Notes: generated by a model from the letters alone, not told the origin. A stretch of DNA of 64,000 nt from Flavobacteriales bacterium UBA7612 (GCA_002484335.1 DLJQ01000022.1:171326-235325); one strand, 5' to 3'. Positions 18,943-28,245 are shown, counted from the stretch's first letter. Numbers and translations: made by a program.

Positions 18943-19134
18943 ATTAAGTTTTAATAAAAAACATATTTTAACATGAAAAATCACTAATATAAATTATTAG
19001 AAAGATTTATTTTGATTTAACTATTTATTAACTATTTTAACAATACGATAACTTAACGTTTATTTTTCCTTAACATTCAGTTTATATCCAAAAATTAGTT
19101 TTACATCCAAATTAAACACATAAACATTAACTAG

Positions 19135-22100
19135 ATGATAAAACAATTTACAACTTTAGCTGCATTAACCGCCACCACAATTTGTGTATACGGACAAGGA
19201 ACACAAGCTTCTATTTCTGGAAAAGTCTTCAACGAAAATGGGAATGGAATACATACTGTAACTGTACAAGTGAAAAACGAATCCACAGGTTTTACAACTT
19301 CCACATTTACTAATGAAAAAGGTGAGTTCTATTTTAAACAATTACCTTTAGGTGGACCTTATACCATTACTGCTATCTCTAACGAATATGGAGAAGAAAT
19401 AAAAGATGGATATCAATTAAATCTTGGTGATGATATAAAAATTGATTTTAACCTAAATTCTTCCCCTGAAATAATAGAAATTGAAGGTGTAGAAGTTAGA
19501 GCAAATTCATTAAAAAATACAATAAAAAATATAGGCTCTTCTACGTCTGTTACAGCAAAAGACATTGAGAGATTACCTGTTAATGGAAGAAATTTCACTT
19601 CATTAATCGATCTATCACCATTAAGCTCTGGAAGTAATTTATCTGGTCAATTAGCATCGTCTACAAACTTTACTATAGATGGTATGACTGCAAAAAATCC
19701 AACTTCTGGTGGGGCTACAAATAGAAACGGTGGACCATATTCTATTTCTATGGAATCCGTTCGTGAGTTTGCTGTTGTAACAAACGCTTATGATGTTACT
19801 TATGGCCGAAGCGGTGGAGGAACTATAAATACTGTTACTAAATCAGGAACAAATACTTTATCAGGAAGTGCATTTATGTTTGGTCGTACTGACTGGTTAT
19901 CTAGTCCTTATGATATTAATGCAAATAAAAGAGATTCTAAATTTTCTACTTATCAATATGGTTTTACACTAGGAGGACCAATTATCAAAGATAAACTTCA
20001 TTATTTCTTTGCATGGGATCATCAAGCACATTCTTCACCATTAATTATAGCTGACCTTAGAAATGAACAAGATGAAGCAAGATATAATTTAAGTCAATCT
20101 TCTCTTGATCGTTTCGTTGATATTTCAAGAAGAAAATACGGTGTTGCTAATTCGCCACAGTTTGGCCAATTTGATCGTAAAAGAGGAACTGATGCATTAT
20201 TTTTGAGATTAGATTGGCAAATTAATGATCGTAATTTATTAACAATTCGCAATAATTACGTAAATGATAGAAATAATCTTGGATTAGGTGATAATACTTC
20301 TATAAATTTATATGAAGTTTATGGTGATGTAAACTCTGTTGATAATAGCTTAATGGCAAGTTTACGATCTAAACTATCTTCTAAATTAACAAATGAATTA
20401 AAAGTTCAACATTTGTACACTTCAGAAGAATCTACACCTAATAGCCAATTACCTAAATCAAATATTCCTCGTGCAATTGTAGAACGAGTACAATCTAATG
20501 TTAACGGAAAGGATGTATTTACAAACATACAAATTGGTGGACAACGTTATTCTCCCGAAAATTTTTATAATCATGTTTTTCAAATTACTGATAACTTATA
20601 TTGGAATACAGAAAAAATAAATTACACTTTTGGGTTTGATATGATGTATACACATATGAATTCCCTTTACGGAAGTGAAATGAATGGTCGTTATTACTTT
20701 ACTGGTTTAGATAACTTTGATAATTTAACTCCTTACCGTTACGCAAGAGAAGTATATCTAAATGAAGACAATAGAGTAAAACAAAATATTCTTGCTACTG
20801 GTGTTTATGGACAATTACAGACTAAACTTGCTCCTGGATTAGAATTAATAGGTGGATTAAGATTAGATTATACTCATTATTTTAATAAAGGAAACTTTAA
20901 TCAATTAGTTTATGATGAACTTGGATTAAGAACTGATAATGTTTTAAAAACATTTCAAGTACAACCTCGATTCCAATTTACTTGGGATTTAAACGAAAAT
21001 AAAACAGATATTGTACGTCTTGGAGCTGGTATTTTTGGTTCTGATATTAATAACTATGCAATGATTAATAACATGGTTTTTGATGGTACTAGAGTTGCTT
21101 CTATTGATGTACAAGGAGATTTAGTTCCAAGACCTGATTTTATTGGTTACAGACAAAACCCTAGCTCAGCACCTGGAGCAGAATTATTCAACAATCCAAA
21201 CATTCCTAAAATATCAACTATAAACATGAATTCAAAAGATGCTAAAGTTCCTGTTGTGTACAAAGCAAATGCTTCATATACGCATTTCTTTAGCAATCGT
21301 TTCAAAGTTGGAGCACATGCTTATATGTCTTTAGGTAGAAACAACTATATGTATGTTGATAGAAATATGGTCGATCAACCTTTCTTTAGAATCGCTGCAG
21401 AAGATAATCGTGGTGTATATGTACCTGCAAATTCTATTAATACTACAAATGGAGCTACTGATTGGATGTTAGGTAGAAAAAGTGATAAAATTGGTCGCGT
21501 ACTAGAAATGGTTAGTGATGGAAAAGTTAATCAATATGCCTTTGTTATTGATGGAACATATAACTATTATAAAGAAGGACAAATATCTGTTTCATATACA
21601 TGGAATGATACAAAAGATAACACTTCATACAATGGAAATGTTGCTAACTCAGCTACTTTATCTCTTTTAGTAAAAGATGATCCTAGAAACTTAAGTAAAA
21701 TGACTTATTCTGATAATCATTTTCGTCATAAAGTTGTAATATACGGAACTACTCCAACATTTTGGGGGATAAACGCAGGAGTTCGATTTTCTGCTATCGG
21801 AGGAACTCGATATTCTTTAGGTGTTAGTGGTAATATGAATGGAGATTTTGTAAACTCTAATGATTTAGCTTATATTTATGATATTAATAATCCGAATACT
21901 CCAGAATATTTACGTGCTGGAATACAAGCTATATTAGATAATCCTAATGTTGAAAATAACACAAAGAAATATATTCGTAAAAGTTTCGGGAAGATAGCTG
22001 AAAGAAATGGAGGTATTAATGGGTTTTATGGTTATGTAGATTTACGTTTATCTAAAAAAATAAAAATTGTAGATAAACATAGTTTAGAAATTTCTGCTGA

Positions 22101-22296
22101 TATTTTTAACGTTGCCAACTTAATGAATAAAGAATGGGGACGAGCGAAAAATCTAGGAAAACAAAATATTTATTCAATTAAAAAATTCAATGCTGAAAAA
22201 CAAGAATTTGAATATAACGTAAACACAAACACAGGAACAAGTAGTTATTCTGGTAATCCATATCAAATACAAATCGGATTGAGATATGCATTTTAA
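19135..22296 (+). CDS. TonB-dependent receptor, Oar-like, with carboxypeptidase-regulatory N-domain
   Basis: A 1053-residue outer-membrane receptor. After a signal peptide (ending VYGQ), residues 25-110 form a CarboxypepD_reg-like beta-sandwich (ISGKVFNENGNGIHTVTVQVKN). A plug domain follows (about 125-240, with the GGGTINTVTKSGTNTLSGSA region), and the rest is a 22-strand barrel ending in YQIQIGLRYAF. The layout matches the Oar-type receptors of Bacteroidota. The ligand is unknown. The glycerophosphodiesterase gene 20 bp downstream suggests glycerophosphodiesters or another phosphate source. Several TTAAC motifs lie upstream. Confidence 0.92.
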   Translation: MIKQFTTLAALTATTICVYGQGTQASISGKVFNENGNGIHTVTVQVKNESTGFTTSTFTNEKGEFYFKQLPLGGPYTITAISNEYGEEIKDGYQLNLGDDIKIDFNLNSSPEIIEIEGVEVRANSLKNTIKNIGSSTSVTAKDIERLPVNGRNFTSLIDLSPLSSGSNLSGQLASSTNFTIDGMTAKNPTSGGATNRNGGPYSISMESVREFAVVTNAYDVTYGRSGGGTINTVTKSGTNTLSGSAFMFGRTDWLSSPYDINANKRDSKFSTYQYGFTLGGPIIKDKLHYFFAWDHQAHSSPLIIADLRNEQDEARYNLSQSSLDRFVDISRRKYGVANSPQFGQFDRKRGTDALFLRLDWQINDRNLLTIRNNYVNDRNNLGLGDNTSINLYEVYGDVNSVDNSLMASLRSKLSSKLTNELKVQHLYTSEESTPNSQLPKSNIPRAIVERVQSNVNGKDVFTNIQIGGQRYSPENFYNHVFQITDNLYWNTEKINYTFGFDMMYTHMNSLYGSEMNGRYYFTGLDNFDNLTPYRYAREVYLNEDNRVKQNILATGVYGQLQTKLAPGLELIGGLRLDYTHYFNKGNFNQLVYDELGLRTDNVLKTFQVQPRFQFTWDLNENKTDIVRLGAGIFGSDINNYAMINNMVFDGTRVASIDVQGDLVPRPDFIGYRQNPSSAPGAELFNNPNIPKISTINMNSKDAKVPVVYKANASYTHFFSNRFKVGAHAYMSLGRNNYMYVDRNMVDQPFFRIAAEDNRGVYVPANSINTTNGATDWMLGRKSDKIGRVLEMVSDGKVNQYAFVIDGTYNYYKEGQISVSYTWNDTKDNTSYNGNVANSATLSLLVKDDPRNLSKMTYSDNHFRHKVVIYGTTPTFWGINAGVRFSAIGGTRYSLGVSGNMNGDFVNSNDLAYIYDINNPNTPEYLRAGIQAILDNPNVENNTKKYIRKSFGKIAERNGGINGFYGYVDLRLSKKIKIVDKHSLEISADIFNVANLMNKEWGRAKNLGKQNIYSIKKFNAEKQEFEYNVNTNTGTSSYSGNPYQIQIGLRYAF

Positions 22297-22315
22297 AAAA
22301 AATCACAAATAAATA

Positions 22316-23080
22316 ATGAAAAATTTAGTAAAAAAAGCTTTATTCGTAGGAATGTTTATACCTACTGTTATGATTAATGCTCAAACAAAAGTTATCGCCC
22401 ATCGTGGATATTGGGATACACCAAACAATGCTCAGAATTCTATTCAGTCATTAGAAATGTCTAATAAAATAAAAGTTTATGGAACTGAATTTGATGTCTC
22501 TATAACTAAAGATGGTGTTTTAGTTGTAAATCACGACGCCGACATACAAGGCGTTGATATCGAAAGTAATACTTTTGATAAAATAAAAAATTTAAAAATA
22601 AAAAATGGTGAAGTTCTTCCTACAGCAGAACATTATTTAATTGCTGGAAAAAAACATCCAAACCTGAAAATGATTTATGAAATAAAACCTCATAAGACAA
22701 AAGAGAATGAAGATCGTGCGGTTTTAGCTTCTATCGAATTAGTTAAAAAATTGGGAATGGAAGATCAAGTTGAATACATTTCTTTTAGTAAAAATATCTG
22801 TGAACAATTGAAACTTCATAATCCTAAAAGTCATGTTTCTTACTTAAAAGGAGATTTAACTCCCCAAGAAGCTAAAGATTTAAATTTTGATGGAATTGAT
22901 TATCATTTTTCATTATTCGAAAAAAATCCAACTTGGGTGAAAGATGCTCAAAAATTAGGTTTAATTGTAAACTCTTGGACTGTAAATACTAAAAATGATA
23001 TGCAAGCTTTATTGGATAAAAAAGTTGATTACATAACAACTGATAAGCCAGAAGATTTACAAAAATTAATAACAAAATAA
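22316..23080 (+). CDS. Glycerophosphodiester phosphodiesterase, secreted
   Basis: Cleaves glycerophosphodiesters to sn-glycerol 3-phosphate and an alcohol. 254 residues with a signal peptide ending MINAQ. The catalytic HR pair is His29-Arg30 in IAHRGYWDTPNNAQNS, followed by EFDVSITKDGVLVVNHD with the metal-binding Glu/Asp and second His. The TIM barrel ends with VNSWTVNTKNDMQALLDKKVDYITTDKPE, as is usual. It is co-transcribed with the TonB receptor, which probably supplies substrate. Confidence 0.93.
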   Translation: MKNLVKKALFVGMFIPTVMINAQTKVIAHRGYWDTPNNAQNSIQSLEMSNKIKVYGTEFDVSITKDGVLVVNHDADIQGVDIESNTFDKIKNLKIKNGEVLPTAEHYLIAGKKHPNLKMIYEIKPHKTKENEDRAVLASIELVKKLGMEDQVEYISFSKNICEQLKLHNPKSHVSYLKGDLTPQEAKDLNFDGIDYHFSLFEKNPTWVKDAQKLGLIVNSWTVNTKNDMQALLDKKVDYITTDKPEDLQKLITK

Positions 23081-23125
23081 TTTGATTTTAATTCAATTTT
23101 AATTCAATTTTTAAAAGTAATTAGC

Positions 23126-23236
23126 TGCAATAGTGATTGAAGTGAAAATCCTTTTTTGGTTGGATACATTCAATATTTACTAAAAAACAATCAAAAGAGA
23201 TTAGGAACGAGAAAGCACGGTGCGAAACAATTGCCC
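23126..23236 (+). repeat. Dispersed repeat copy A
   Basis: Left arm: GCAAT then GTGATTGAAGTGAAAATCC. The inner stem is CTTTTTTGGTTG with CAATCAAAAGAG, about 12 pairs including G-U. Right arm: GATTAGGAACGAGAAAGC, ACGGTGCGAAAC, ATTGCCC. It lies between the convergent GDPD and DUF2911 genes, just before the latter's terminator. It is the most diverged inner stem among the copies with intact arms. Confidence 0.75.
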
Positions 23237-23256
23237 TAAAAATATAATCGTCATAA

Positions 23257-23290
23257 AAAAATCCATTTAGAATATTCTAAATGGATTTTT
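23257..23290. terminator. Palindromic intrinsic terminator
   Basis: A perfect 34-bp palindrome with A5/T5 ends lies after the stop of the DUF2911 gene (minus strand). It may act in both directions. Confidence 0.8.
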
Positions 23291-23307
23291 ATTATTTTAA
23301 AAATAAA

Positions 23308-24042
23308 TCAATAATTATCCTTTTCTATTGTTTCTTTTAATTCCTTAAAATATCCAGGGACTTTTGCATCTTTCTTAATTGCAGTATTTATCCATTCTAG
23401 CGCTTGTTTTCTATCTAAGCGATTTGTGTAATAAAAATTTGCAGAGTTATAAAAATCTCGAGCTGAAGAATTTGAATTCAAATTTTCTTTAATCATTTTT
23501 AAAACAGCTTCTTTTGTATTAGTCTCTAAATTAACTTTAACAGATATATCATCCCAAGCTAAAACTAAATCTGCATTATTTTGTTTTACGTTTGTAAAAC
23601 GAATTTCAAAAGTTTCTAATTTTTCAATTTTCAATTTTGTTGGAACAACAGATACTTTTAAAGCAACATTCGATTCTTTCCAATCTACCTGATTTCCCCA
23701 ATTATTTGATTCTTTATAAAAAATTATATCCCAACTATTTTTGTTTGGAATAGTAAATAATCCATATTTACCAGCAGCTAACTCTTTTCCGTTAACTTTT
23801 ATTGGCTGATCAAAACTAATTGTAGTATTCTCATTAGCTCCAGTTCTCCATACTTCTCCATCAGGGACAAGTTTTCCAAAAATTTCTCTATTGTTAACAT
23901 TTGGACGATTATATACAATTTCAAAATCTGTTAATCCAACTTTTTGTTCTATTTCTGCATGCGAACTTACAGCTGGAAATTTCATTTGAGCAAAAGCACA
24001 AGAACTAACGACTAAGGCTAAAAATGCTGAGGTAATTTTCAT
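23308..24042 (-). CDS. DUF2911 domain protein, secreted
   Basis: 244 residues. A signal peptide ends SSCAFAQ. The DUF2911 core spans about 20-165, with the signature VYNRPNVNNREIFGKLVPDGEVWRTGANENTTISF and KELAAGKYGLFTIP. A short helical C-terminal region (185-240) looks like a TPR fragment. Function is unknown. The ATG overlaps the stop of a 54-residue DUF5522 gene (ATGA), so the two are translationally coupled. Confidence 0.9.
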   Translation of the reverse strand: MKITSAFLALVVSSCAFAQMKFPAVSSHAEIEQKVGLTDFEIVYNRPNVNNREIFGKLVPDGEVWRTGANENTTISFDQPIKVNGKELAAGKYGLFTIPNKNSWDIIFYKESNNWGNQVDWKESNVALKVSVVPTKLKIEKLETFEIRFTNVKQNNADLVLAWDDISVKVNLETNTKEAVLKMIKENLNSNSSARDFYNSANFYYTNRLDRKQALEWINTAIKKDAKVPGYFKELKETIEKDNY

Positions 24043-24203
24043 TTTATTTTTTTATTTATTTTATCGGTGTTTTTATCATAACCATAAGGACAATGTTTAC
24101 ATCCACTTTTACAACAATATCCTCTCCTTTTCAAATATTGTTCTGTAAAGATTCTATATCCCGCAGGAGATAAATAATAATCTCCTTCCAAAAACTGTTT
24201 CAT
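24039..24203 (-). CDS. Small Cys-rich DUF5522-like protein
   Basis: A 54-residue protein too short for usual ORF cut-offs. Its core reads YYLSPAGYRIFTEQYLK followed by RRGYCCKSGCKHCPYGYDK. Four Cys and a His in CCKSGCKHC probably bind a metal. This matches the DUF5522 family as I know it, whose members are usually short. The ATG at 24203 is preceded in frame by a stop six codons upstream. The ATGA overlap with the following DUF2911 gene indicates coupling. Function is unknown. Confidence 0.85.
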   Translation of the reverse strand: MKQFLEGDYYLSPAGYRIFTEQYLKRRGYCCKSGCKHCPYGYDKNTDKINKKIK

Positions 24204-24354
24204 ATTTCTTCTCCATTTGCATCAGAACAAATTATTATTGCTCTGAATTTCCATTATCAATTCAACTTCATTATCAAACAAGCATTAAAAATACTGAGAA
24301 AAGATTGATTATCCTCAATTATTTAATAATTTTGTAAATTATTGATTATAAGAA

Positions 24355-24681
24355 ATGTTTATTATTGTTTGCAAAAACTTATTCAGAAAGAATTTCATTG
24401 GAATAACATTATTTCCATTCATATTCTTAAAAGACAAAAGTTTAAAACTAAATAAAACATTGGTTAATCATGAAAAAATTCATATCAAACAGCAATTAGA
24501 AATGTTTGTTATATTTTTTTATACGTGGTATTTAATTGAGTATTTTATTCGGTTGATACATTACAAAAATAAATATGAAGCTTATAAAAACATAAGTTTT
24601 GAAAGAGAAGCTTACGATAATGAAAGTAATTTATTGTATTTAAAAAATCGTAAATTATATAGCTTCTTAAACTATTTGTAA
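24355..24681 (+). CDS. Small membrane-associated protein with HEKIH motif
   Basis: 108 residues. The motif NHEKIHIKQQLEM followed by a hydrophobic helix (FVIFFYTWYLIEYFIRLI) and a later FEREAYDNE resembles a minimal gluzincin-like zinc site (HExxH-like HEKIH plus a downstream Glu) on a membrane helix. Similar short genes are common in Flavobacteriia. Peptidase activity is not established. The stop TAA abuts the ATG of the ACC-deaminase-like gene, so they form an operon. Confidence 0.75.
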   Translation: MFIIVCKNLFRKNFIGITLFPFIFLKDKSLKLNKTLVNHEKIHIKQQLEMFVIFFYTWYLIEYFIRLIHYKNKYEAYKNISFEREAYDNESNLLYLKNRKLYSFLNYL

Positions 24682-25599
24682 ATGATTTGGAAAGATTATA
24701 AAGCAGAAATACAAGAAATAAAACTACCTAAAATAGCTGATTTAAATGTTAAGTTATCTATTTTAAGAGAAGATTTAATTCATTCTGAAATTTCAGGTAA
24801 TAAATACCGAAAATTAAAATATAATTTAATTGAAGCTGAAAAACTAGGCTTCAAAAAATTATTAACTTTTGGAGGTGCATTTTCTAATCATATTGCTGCA
24901 ACTGCTGCTGCAGGAAAATTATATGGTTTTGAAACAATTGGAATAATTAGAGGAGAAGAGTTAGAAAATAAAATCAACGAAAATGCTACACTTCGTTTTG
25001 CTAAACAATATGGAATGCAACTTTATTTTATTTCTCGAGAAGAATATAGAACTAAGCATGAATTAAGTTTTCTAGAACAATTAAAATCAAAATTTCCAAA
25101 TGCTTACATTGTTCCAGAAGGAGGAACCAATGATTTAGCTATAAAAGGTTGTAAAGAAATTTTGTATAATGAATGTTTTAATTATGATTATTTAGGATCT
25201 GCAATAGGAACATGCGGAACAATAACTGGTTTGATTGAAAGTTCTGCTGATCACCAAACTATTCTTGGTTTTCCTAGTTTGAAAGGAGATTTTATAACTA
25301 AAGATATTCAAGAACTTACATCAAAAAATAATTTCACTATTTTTAATGATTATCATTTTGGTGGATATGGAAAAGTTAACGAAGAATTAATTAACTTTAT
25401 AAATGGTTTTAAACATTTAAATAGAATTCAGTTAGATCCTATCTATACGGGAAAAATGTTGTTTGGAATAGCTGATTTAATCAAGAAAAACTATTTTAAA
25501 AACAATTCCTCTATCCTACTCGTTCATACTGGAGGGTTACAAGGAATTGAAGGAATGAACAATTTTTTAAGAAAAAAGAATAAAAATATCATAGAATGA
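24682..25599 (+). CDS. PLP-dependent ACC deaminase / D-cysteine desulfhydrase family
   Basis: 305 residues of fold-type II PLP enzyme. The PLP lysine is in SGNKYRKLKYNLIEAEKLG (Lys41 by family alignment), followed by TFGGAFSNHIAATAAAGK. The phosphate-binding loop is GTCGTITGLI. In this family D-cysteine desulfhydrases are more common than true ACC deaminases, and the sequence does not settle which. It begins right after the HEKIH gene and overlaps the glucosaminidase start by ATGA. Confidence 0.88.
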   Translation: MIWKDYKAEIQEIKLPKIADLNVKLSILREDLIHSEISGNKYRKLKYNLIEAEKLGFKKLLTFGGAFSNHIAATAAAGKLYGFETIGIIRGEELENKINENATLRFAKQYGMQLYFISREEYRTKHELSFLEQLKSKFPNAYIVPEGGTNDLAIKGCKEILYNECFNYDYLGSAIGTCGTITGLIESSADHQTILGFPSLKGDFITKDIQELTSKNNFTIFNDYHFGGYGKVNEELINFINGFKHLNRIQLDPIYTGKMLFGIADLIKKNYFKNNSSILLVHTGGLQGIEGMNNFLRKKNKNIIE

Positions 25600-26678
25600 A
25601 AAAGTTACTATATGTTTTTGGTTTACTAACTTTTATTGTATCCAAAGCACAAGAAAGTAAAGACATAACTTACATTCGCACACATGCTATTTTAGCGGTA
25701 CAAGAAATGGAAATGTATAAAATCCCTGCTAGTATTACTCTAGCTCAAGGCTTATTAGAAACTGGTGGAGGACAAAGTCGTTTAGCAGACCAGGCGAATA
25801 ACCATTTCGGAATAAAATGTAAGGGACCTGAAGAATGGCCATTAGACAAACCAAGAGTTTATCATGATGATGATGCAAAAGGAGAATGTTTCCGTAAATA
25901 CAATTCAACTGAAGAAAGTTACAGAGATCATTCAAAATTCCTTGCACTTCGACCTTATTACAAATCATTATTTACCCTAAATCCTACAGATTACAAAGCT
26001 TGGGCAAATGGATTAAAAAGAGCTGGTTATGCAACAGACCCTAAATATCCTTCAAAATTAATTTCGAGAATAGAAAAATATAATCTTGATCAATTTGACA
26101 ATATAGATTCCAAAGAAGTATATGCTAAATTATATACTCTTTATAATAATCAAGATGATATTTTATTAGCTAATAATGCTAAAAAACCTCTCGAAACTAA
26201 AAAACATCATAAAAAAGATGAGGTTCTTGTTGCTAAGAATTCTACAATAGAAGAACTTACTCCAACCAAAGAAACAATTACCGAAAATACCAAGACAATT
26301 GTTTACGAGACAAGACCTCAAAATCCATCTTTACGTATCAAAAGACACAAAAACAATATACCATATATTGTAGCACAAGCTGGTGAAACAATATCTTCTA
26401 TTTCAAAAACATACAACATCGTTCCTTCTGCCATTGCCAATTACAATGAAATTGAAATGGGAACAAAATTAAGAGATGGCCAAATTGTATTTTTCGGAAA
26501 CAAAAAATCTAAAGGATCAGATTATTCTTATAAAGTTCAACCAGGAGATGATATGTATTCTATCTCTCAAAAATTTGGTGTAAAAGTTAGTAAACTTTAT
26601 AAATACAATAGAATGGATTCTGGAACTCAACCAAAAGTTGGACAACGAATTAATCTAAAAACTAAAGTTAGAGCTTAA
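25596..26678 (+). CDS. Glucosaminidase (GH73-like) with two LysM domains
   Basis: A secreted peptidoglycan hydrolase expected to cut N-acetylglucosaminyl bonds. 360 residues. A signal peptide (ending SKAQ) leads into a GH73 domain (about 25-170), with the catalytic Glu region LAQGLLETGGGQSRLA and the NNHFGIKC motif. A charged linker (180-245) and two LysM repeats follow (about 252-297, PYIVAQAGETISSISK; about 310-357, YKVQPGDDMYSISQKFG). It is the last gene of the HEKIH-ACCD-glucosaminidase operon, overlapping the preceding stop by 4 bases. Confidence 0.93.
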   Translation: MKKLLYVFGLLTFIVSKAQESKDITYIRTHAILAVQEMEMYKIPASITLAQGLLETGGGQSRLADQANNHFGIKCKGPEEWPLDKPRVYHDDDAKGECFRKYNSTEESYRDHSKFLALRPYYKSLFTLNPTDYKAWANGLKRAGYATDPKYPSKLISRIEKYNLDQFDNIDSKEVYAKLYTLYNNQDDILLANNAKKPLETKKHHKKDEVLVAKNSTIEELTPTKETITENTKTIVYETRPQNPSLRIKRHKNNIPYIVAQAGETISSISKTYNIVPSAIANYNEIEMGTKLRDGQIVFFGNKKSKGSDYSYKVQPGDDMYSISQKFGVKVSKLYKYNRMDSGTQPKVGQRINLKTKVRA

Positions 26679-26680
26679 AT

Positions 26681-26716
26681 AAAAATAGGATGGTTAAAAT
26701 TAACCATCCTATTTTT
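26681..26716. terminator. Intrinsic terminator
   Basis: A stem of about 16 bp with a 4-base loop, flanked by A5 and T5, closes the glucosaminidase operon. Confidence 0.88.
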
Positions 26717-26789
26717 ATGATGTTAGGTTTTTGTAAGGATTTTATTCTATAACTATTGCAAAACTTGTAATAAGAAGTAAATATTAAAA

Positions 26790-27164
26790 TTATAAGTCAA
26801 ATTTTCCATCAACATAATACCATTTACTTCCCTCCTTTTGAAAAGCAGATAATTCTTCATGCTCATAAAAATCACCTAAATGATCTTGGTAGTAGGCTTT
26901 AAAATGAACATAACTATCCCAAGCTTTTACAACAATCAATTTTAACCAAGTATTTTGTTTTGACCATTGATCTATTTCATTTTTAGAATGATACGGCCTT
27001 TTACTAGGATGTGTAGTTTCTACTAAATAATCTACCAAATGAAGTGAGAAAGCTGAATAACGAGAACGCATCAAAACTTCTGGTGTTTTAGGTAAAAACT
27101 CATCTTTATGATAAGGTTCGCAACAATCTTTATATTCTTTTCCTGAACAACAAGGACATTCCAT
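26790..27164 (-). CDS. YchJ-like (UPF0225) SEC-C motif protein
   Basis: 124 residues. The N-terminal SEC-C zinc motif MECPCCSGKEYKDCC is followed by the YchJ NTF2-like domain with PEVLMRSRYSAFSLHLVDYLVETTHPSKR. It ends WYYVDGKFDL as usual. The family is known to lie near stress functions, but its role is unknown. It is transcribed alone, leftward. Confidence 0.9.
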   Translation of the reverse strand: MECPCCSGKEYKDCCEPYHKDEFLPKTPEVLMRSRYSAFSLHLVDYLVETTHPSKRPYHSKNEIDQWSKQNTWLKLIVVKAWDSYVHFKAYYQDHLGDFYEHEELSAFQKEGSKWYYVDGKFDL

Positions 27165-27266
27165 TTTTTTGTGGTAAAGATACTCAAAATAAAAAGAAAA
27201 TATTTTTTACATCACTCAGTTCATCAATAATATTGTATCTTAATCTAGATTTTTTAATTGTATTAC

Positions 27267-27662
27267 ATGAACCATAAAACATATAAAATTAAAGGAAACA
27301 AAATTCACTCAATTTCAGATTTTTATCAAGAAATAAATCGATTGTTCATGAAAAATGAAAATTGGAATTTAGGAGAAAGTTTAGATGCCTTAGATGATTT
27401 ACTTTATGGTGGATATGGAGATTTATTTGGGTTAGACAAAATTACTATACTATGGAAAAACTCAGAAGAAAGTAAAAAATCATTAGGTTATGAAACAACC
27501 AAAATTTATTATGAAAGTAAAATTTCTCAACCAGAAAAATATAATGTAAAAAAAATTAAAATAGATTTAAAAGAATTACAAGAAAATAAAGGTAAAACGT
27601 ATTTTGAAATCATTATCGAAATCTTTAAATCTCATAAAAATATAGAGCTAATATTACAATAA
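27267..27662 (+). CDS. Barstar family (barnase inhibitor-like) protein
   Basis: 131 residues from the ATG at 27267; a TTG three codons earlier is less likely. The N-terminus KGNKIHSISDFYQEINRLF and the acidic NWNLGESLDALDDLLYGGYGD are the barstar signature, in which acidic residues fill the RNase active site. No barnase-type RNase or polymorphic toxin gene is next to it, so it looks like an orphan immunity gene. A lipoprotein gene follows 32 bp downstream on the same strand. Confidence 0.85.
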   Translation: MNHKTYKIKGNKIHSISDFYQEINRLFMKNENWNLGESLDALDDLLYGGYGDLFGLDKITILWKNSEESKKSLGYETTKIYYESKISQPEKYNVKKIKIDLKELQENKGKTYFEIIIEIFKSHKNIELILQ

Positions 27663-27694
27663 ACTAAATATCAAATCACACATTTTAACTACAA

Positions 27695-28201
27695 ATGAAT
27701 TTAAAAACAATAACAATCGTTTTAGGGTCTATTTTATCATTTACAATGATATCATGTAACTCTAATAAAATAAATAATCACGAGCAAACAGAAAATTCTA
27801 TTTCATCTAGTAAATTAATTTCTTCTTTAAAAGCTACACAAAACAATTATAATATAAAAGATACTATTACTTTAGAGTTTACGGTAACAAATCCAACTTC
27901 AAAAGTTATAAAATTTACTCAATATCATACTCCATTTGAAGGAATGATAAGTGATTTTTTAACAATAAAAGACACTAAAGGTAATGATATTAAATACATT
28001 GGCCCTATGGTTAAGAGAATTACTCCTCCTCCAAGTAATTCATATCATACATTAGAACCTGGAACTAGCGAGAGTATAAAATTTTCCATCAATAAAAGTT
28101 ATAAAATTGAAAATGCAGGAACGTATATTATAAACTATATTCAAACCCCTATTAACGGAATAAAAACTAGTAAATCAATCAAAATAAAAGTAAATAACTA
28201 A
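27695..28201 (+). CDS. Lipoprotein resembling the prodomain of peptidyl-Lys metalloendopeptidases
   Basis: 168 residues. The lipoprotein signal ends at Cys21 (FTMISCNS). The rest is one beta-sandwich domain with FTVTNPTSKVIKFTQYHTPFEGMISDFL, then YIGPMVKRITPPPSNSY and LEPGTSESIKF. That pattern of PFEG, GP..KR..P and Y..L.PG is the one I know from the propeptide region of M35-type Lys-specific metalloendopeptidases. Here it stands alone with no protease domain. It could be a protease inhibitor at the cell surface; this is inference. Confidence 0.65.
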   Translation: MNLKTITIVLGSILSFTMISCNSNKINNHEQTENSISSSKLISSLKATQNNYNIKDTITLEFTVTNPTSKVIKFTQYHTPFEGMISDFLTIKDTKGNDIKYIGPMVKRITPPPSNSYHTLEPGTSESIKFSINKSYKIENAGTYIINYIQTPINGIKTSKSIKIKVNN

Positions 28202-28210
28202 AAAACAAAG

Positions 28211-28239
28211 CTCAAGAATTAATTAATCTTAATCTTGAG
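28211..28239. terminator. Bidirectional hairpin terminator
   Basis: CTCAAGA at 28211-28217 pairs with TCTTGAG at 28233-28239. A T6 run follows on the plus strand, and the A-rich left side serves the minus-strand RDD gene. Confidence 0.65.
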
Positions 28240-28245
28240 TTTTTT

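Noticed and set aside
23084..23110. Short tandem TTTTAATTCAA repeats before repeat copy A
   Set aside because: Two imperfect units in AT-rich DNA, no wider structure; likely simple-sequence noise.
24355..24681. HEKIH protein as a proven metalloprotease
   Set aside because: Only a short HExxH-like motif and membrane helix are visible; kept as unknown function.
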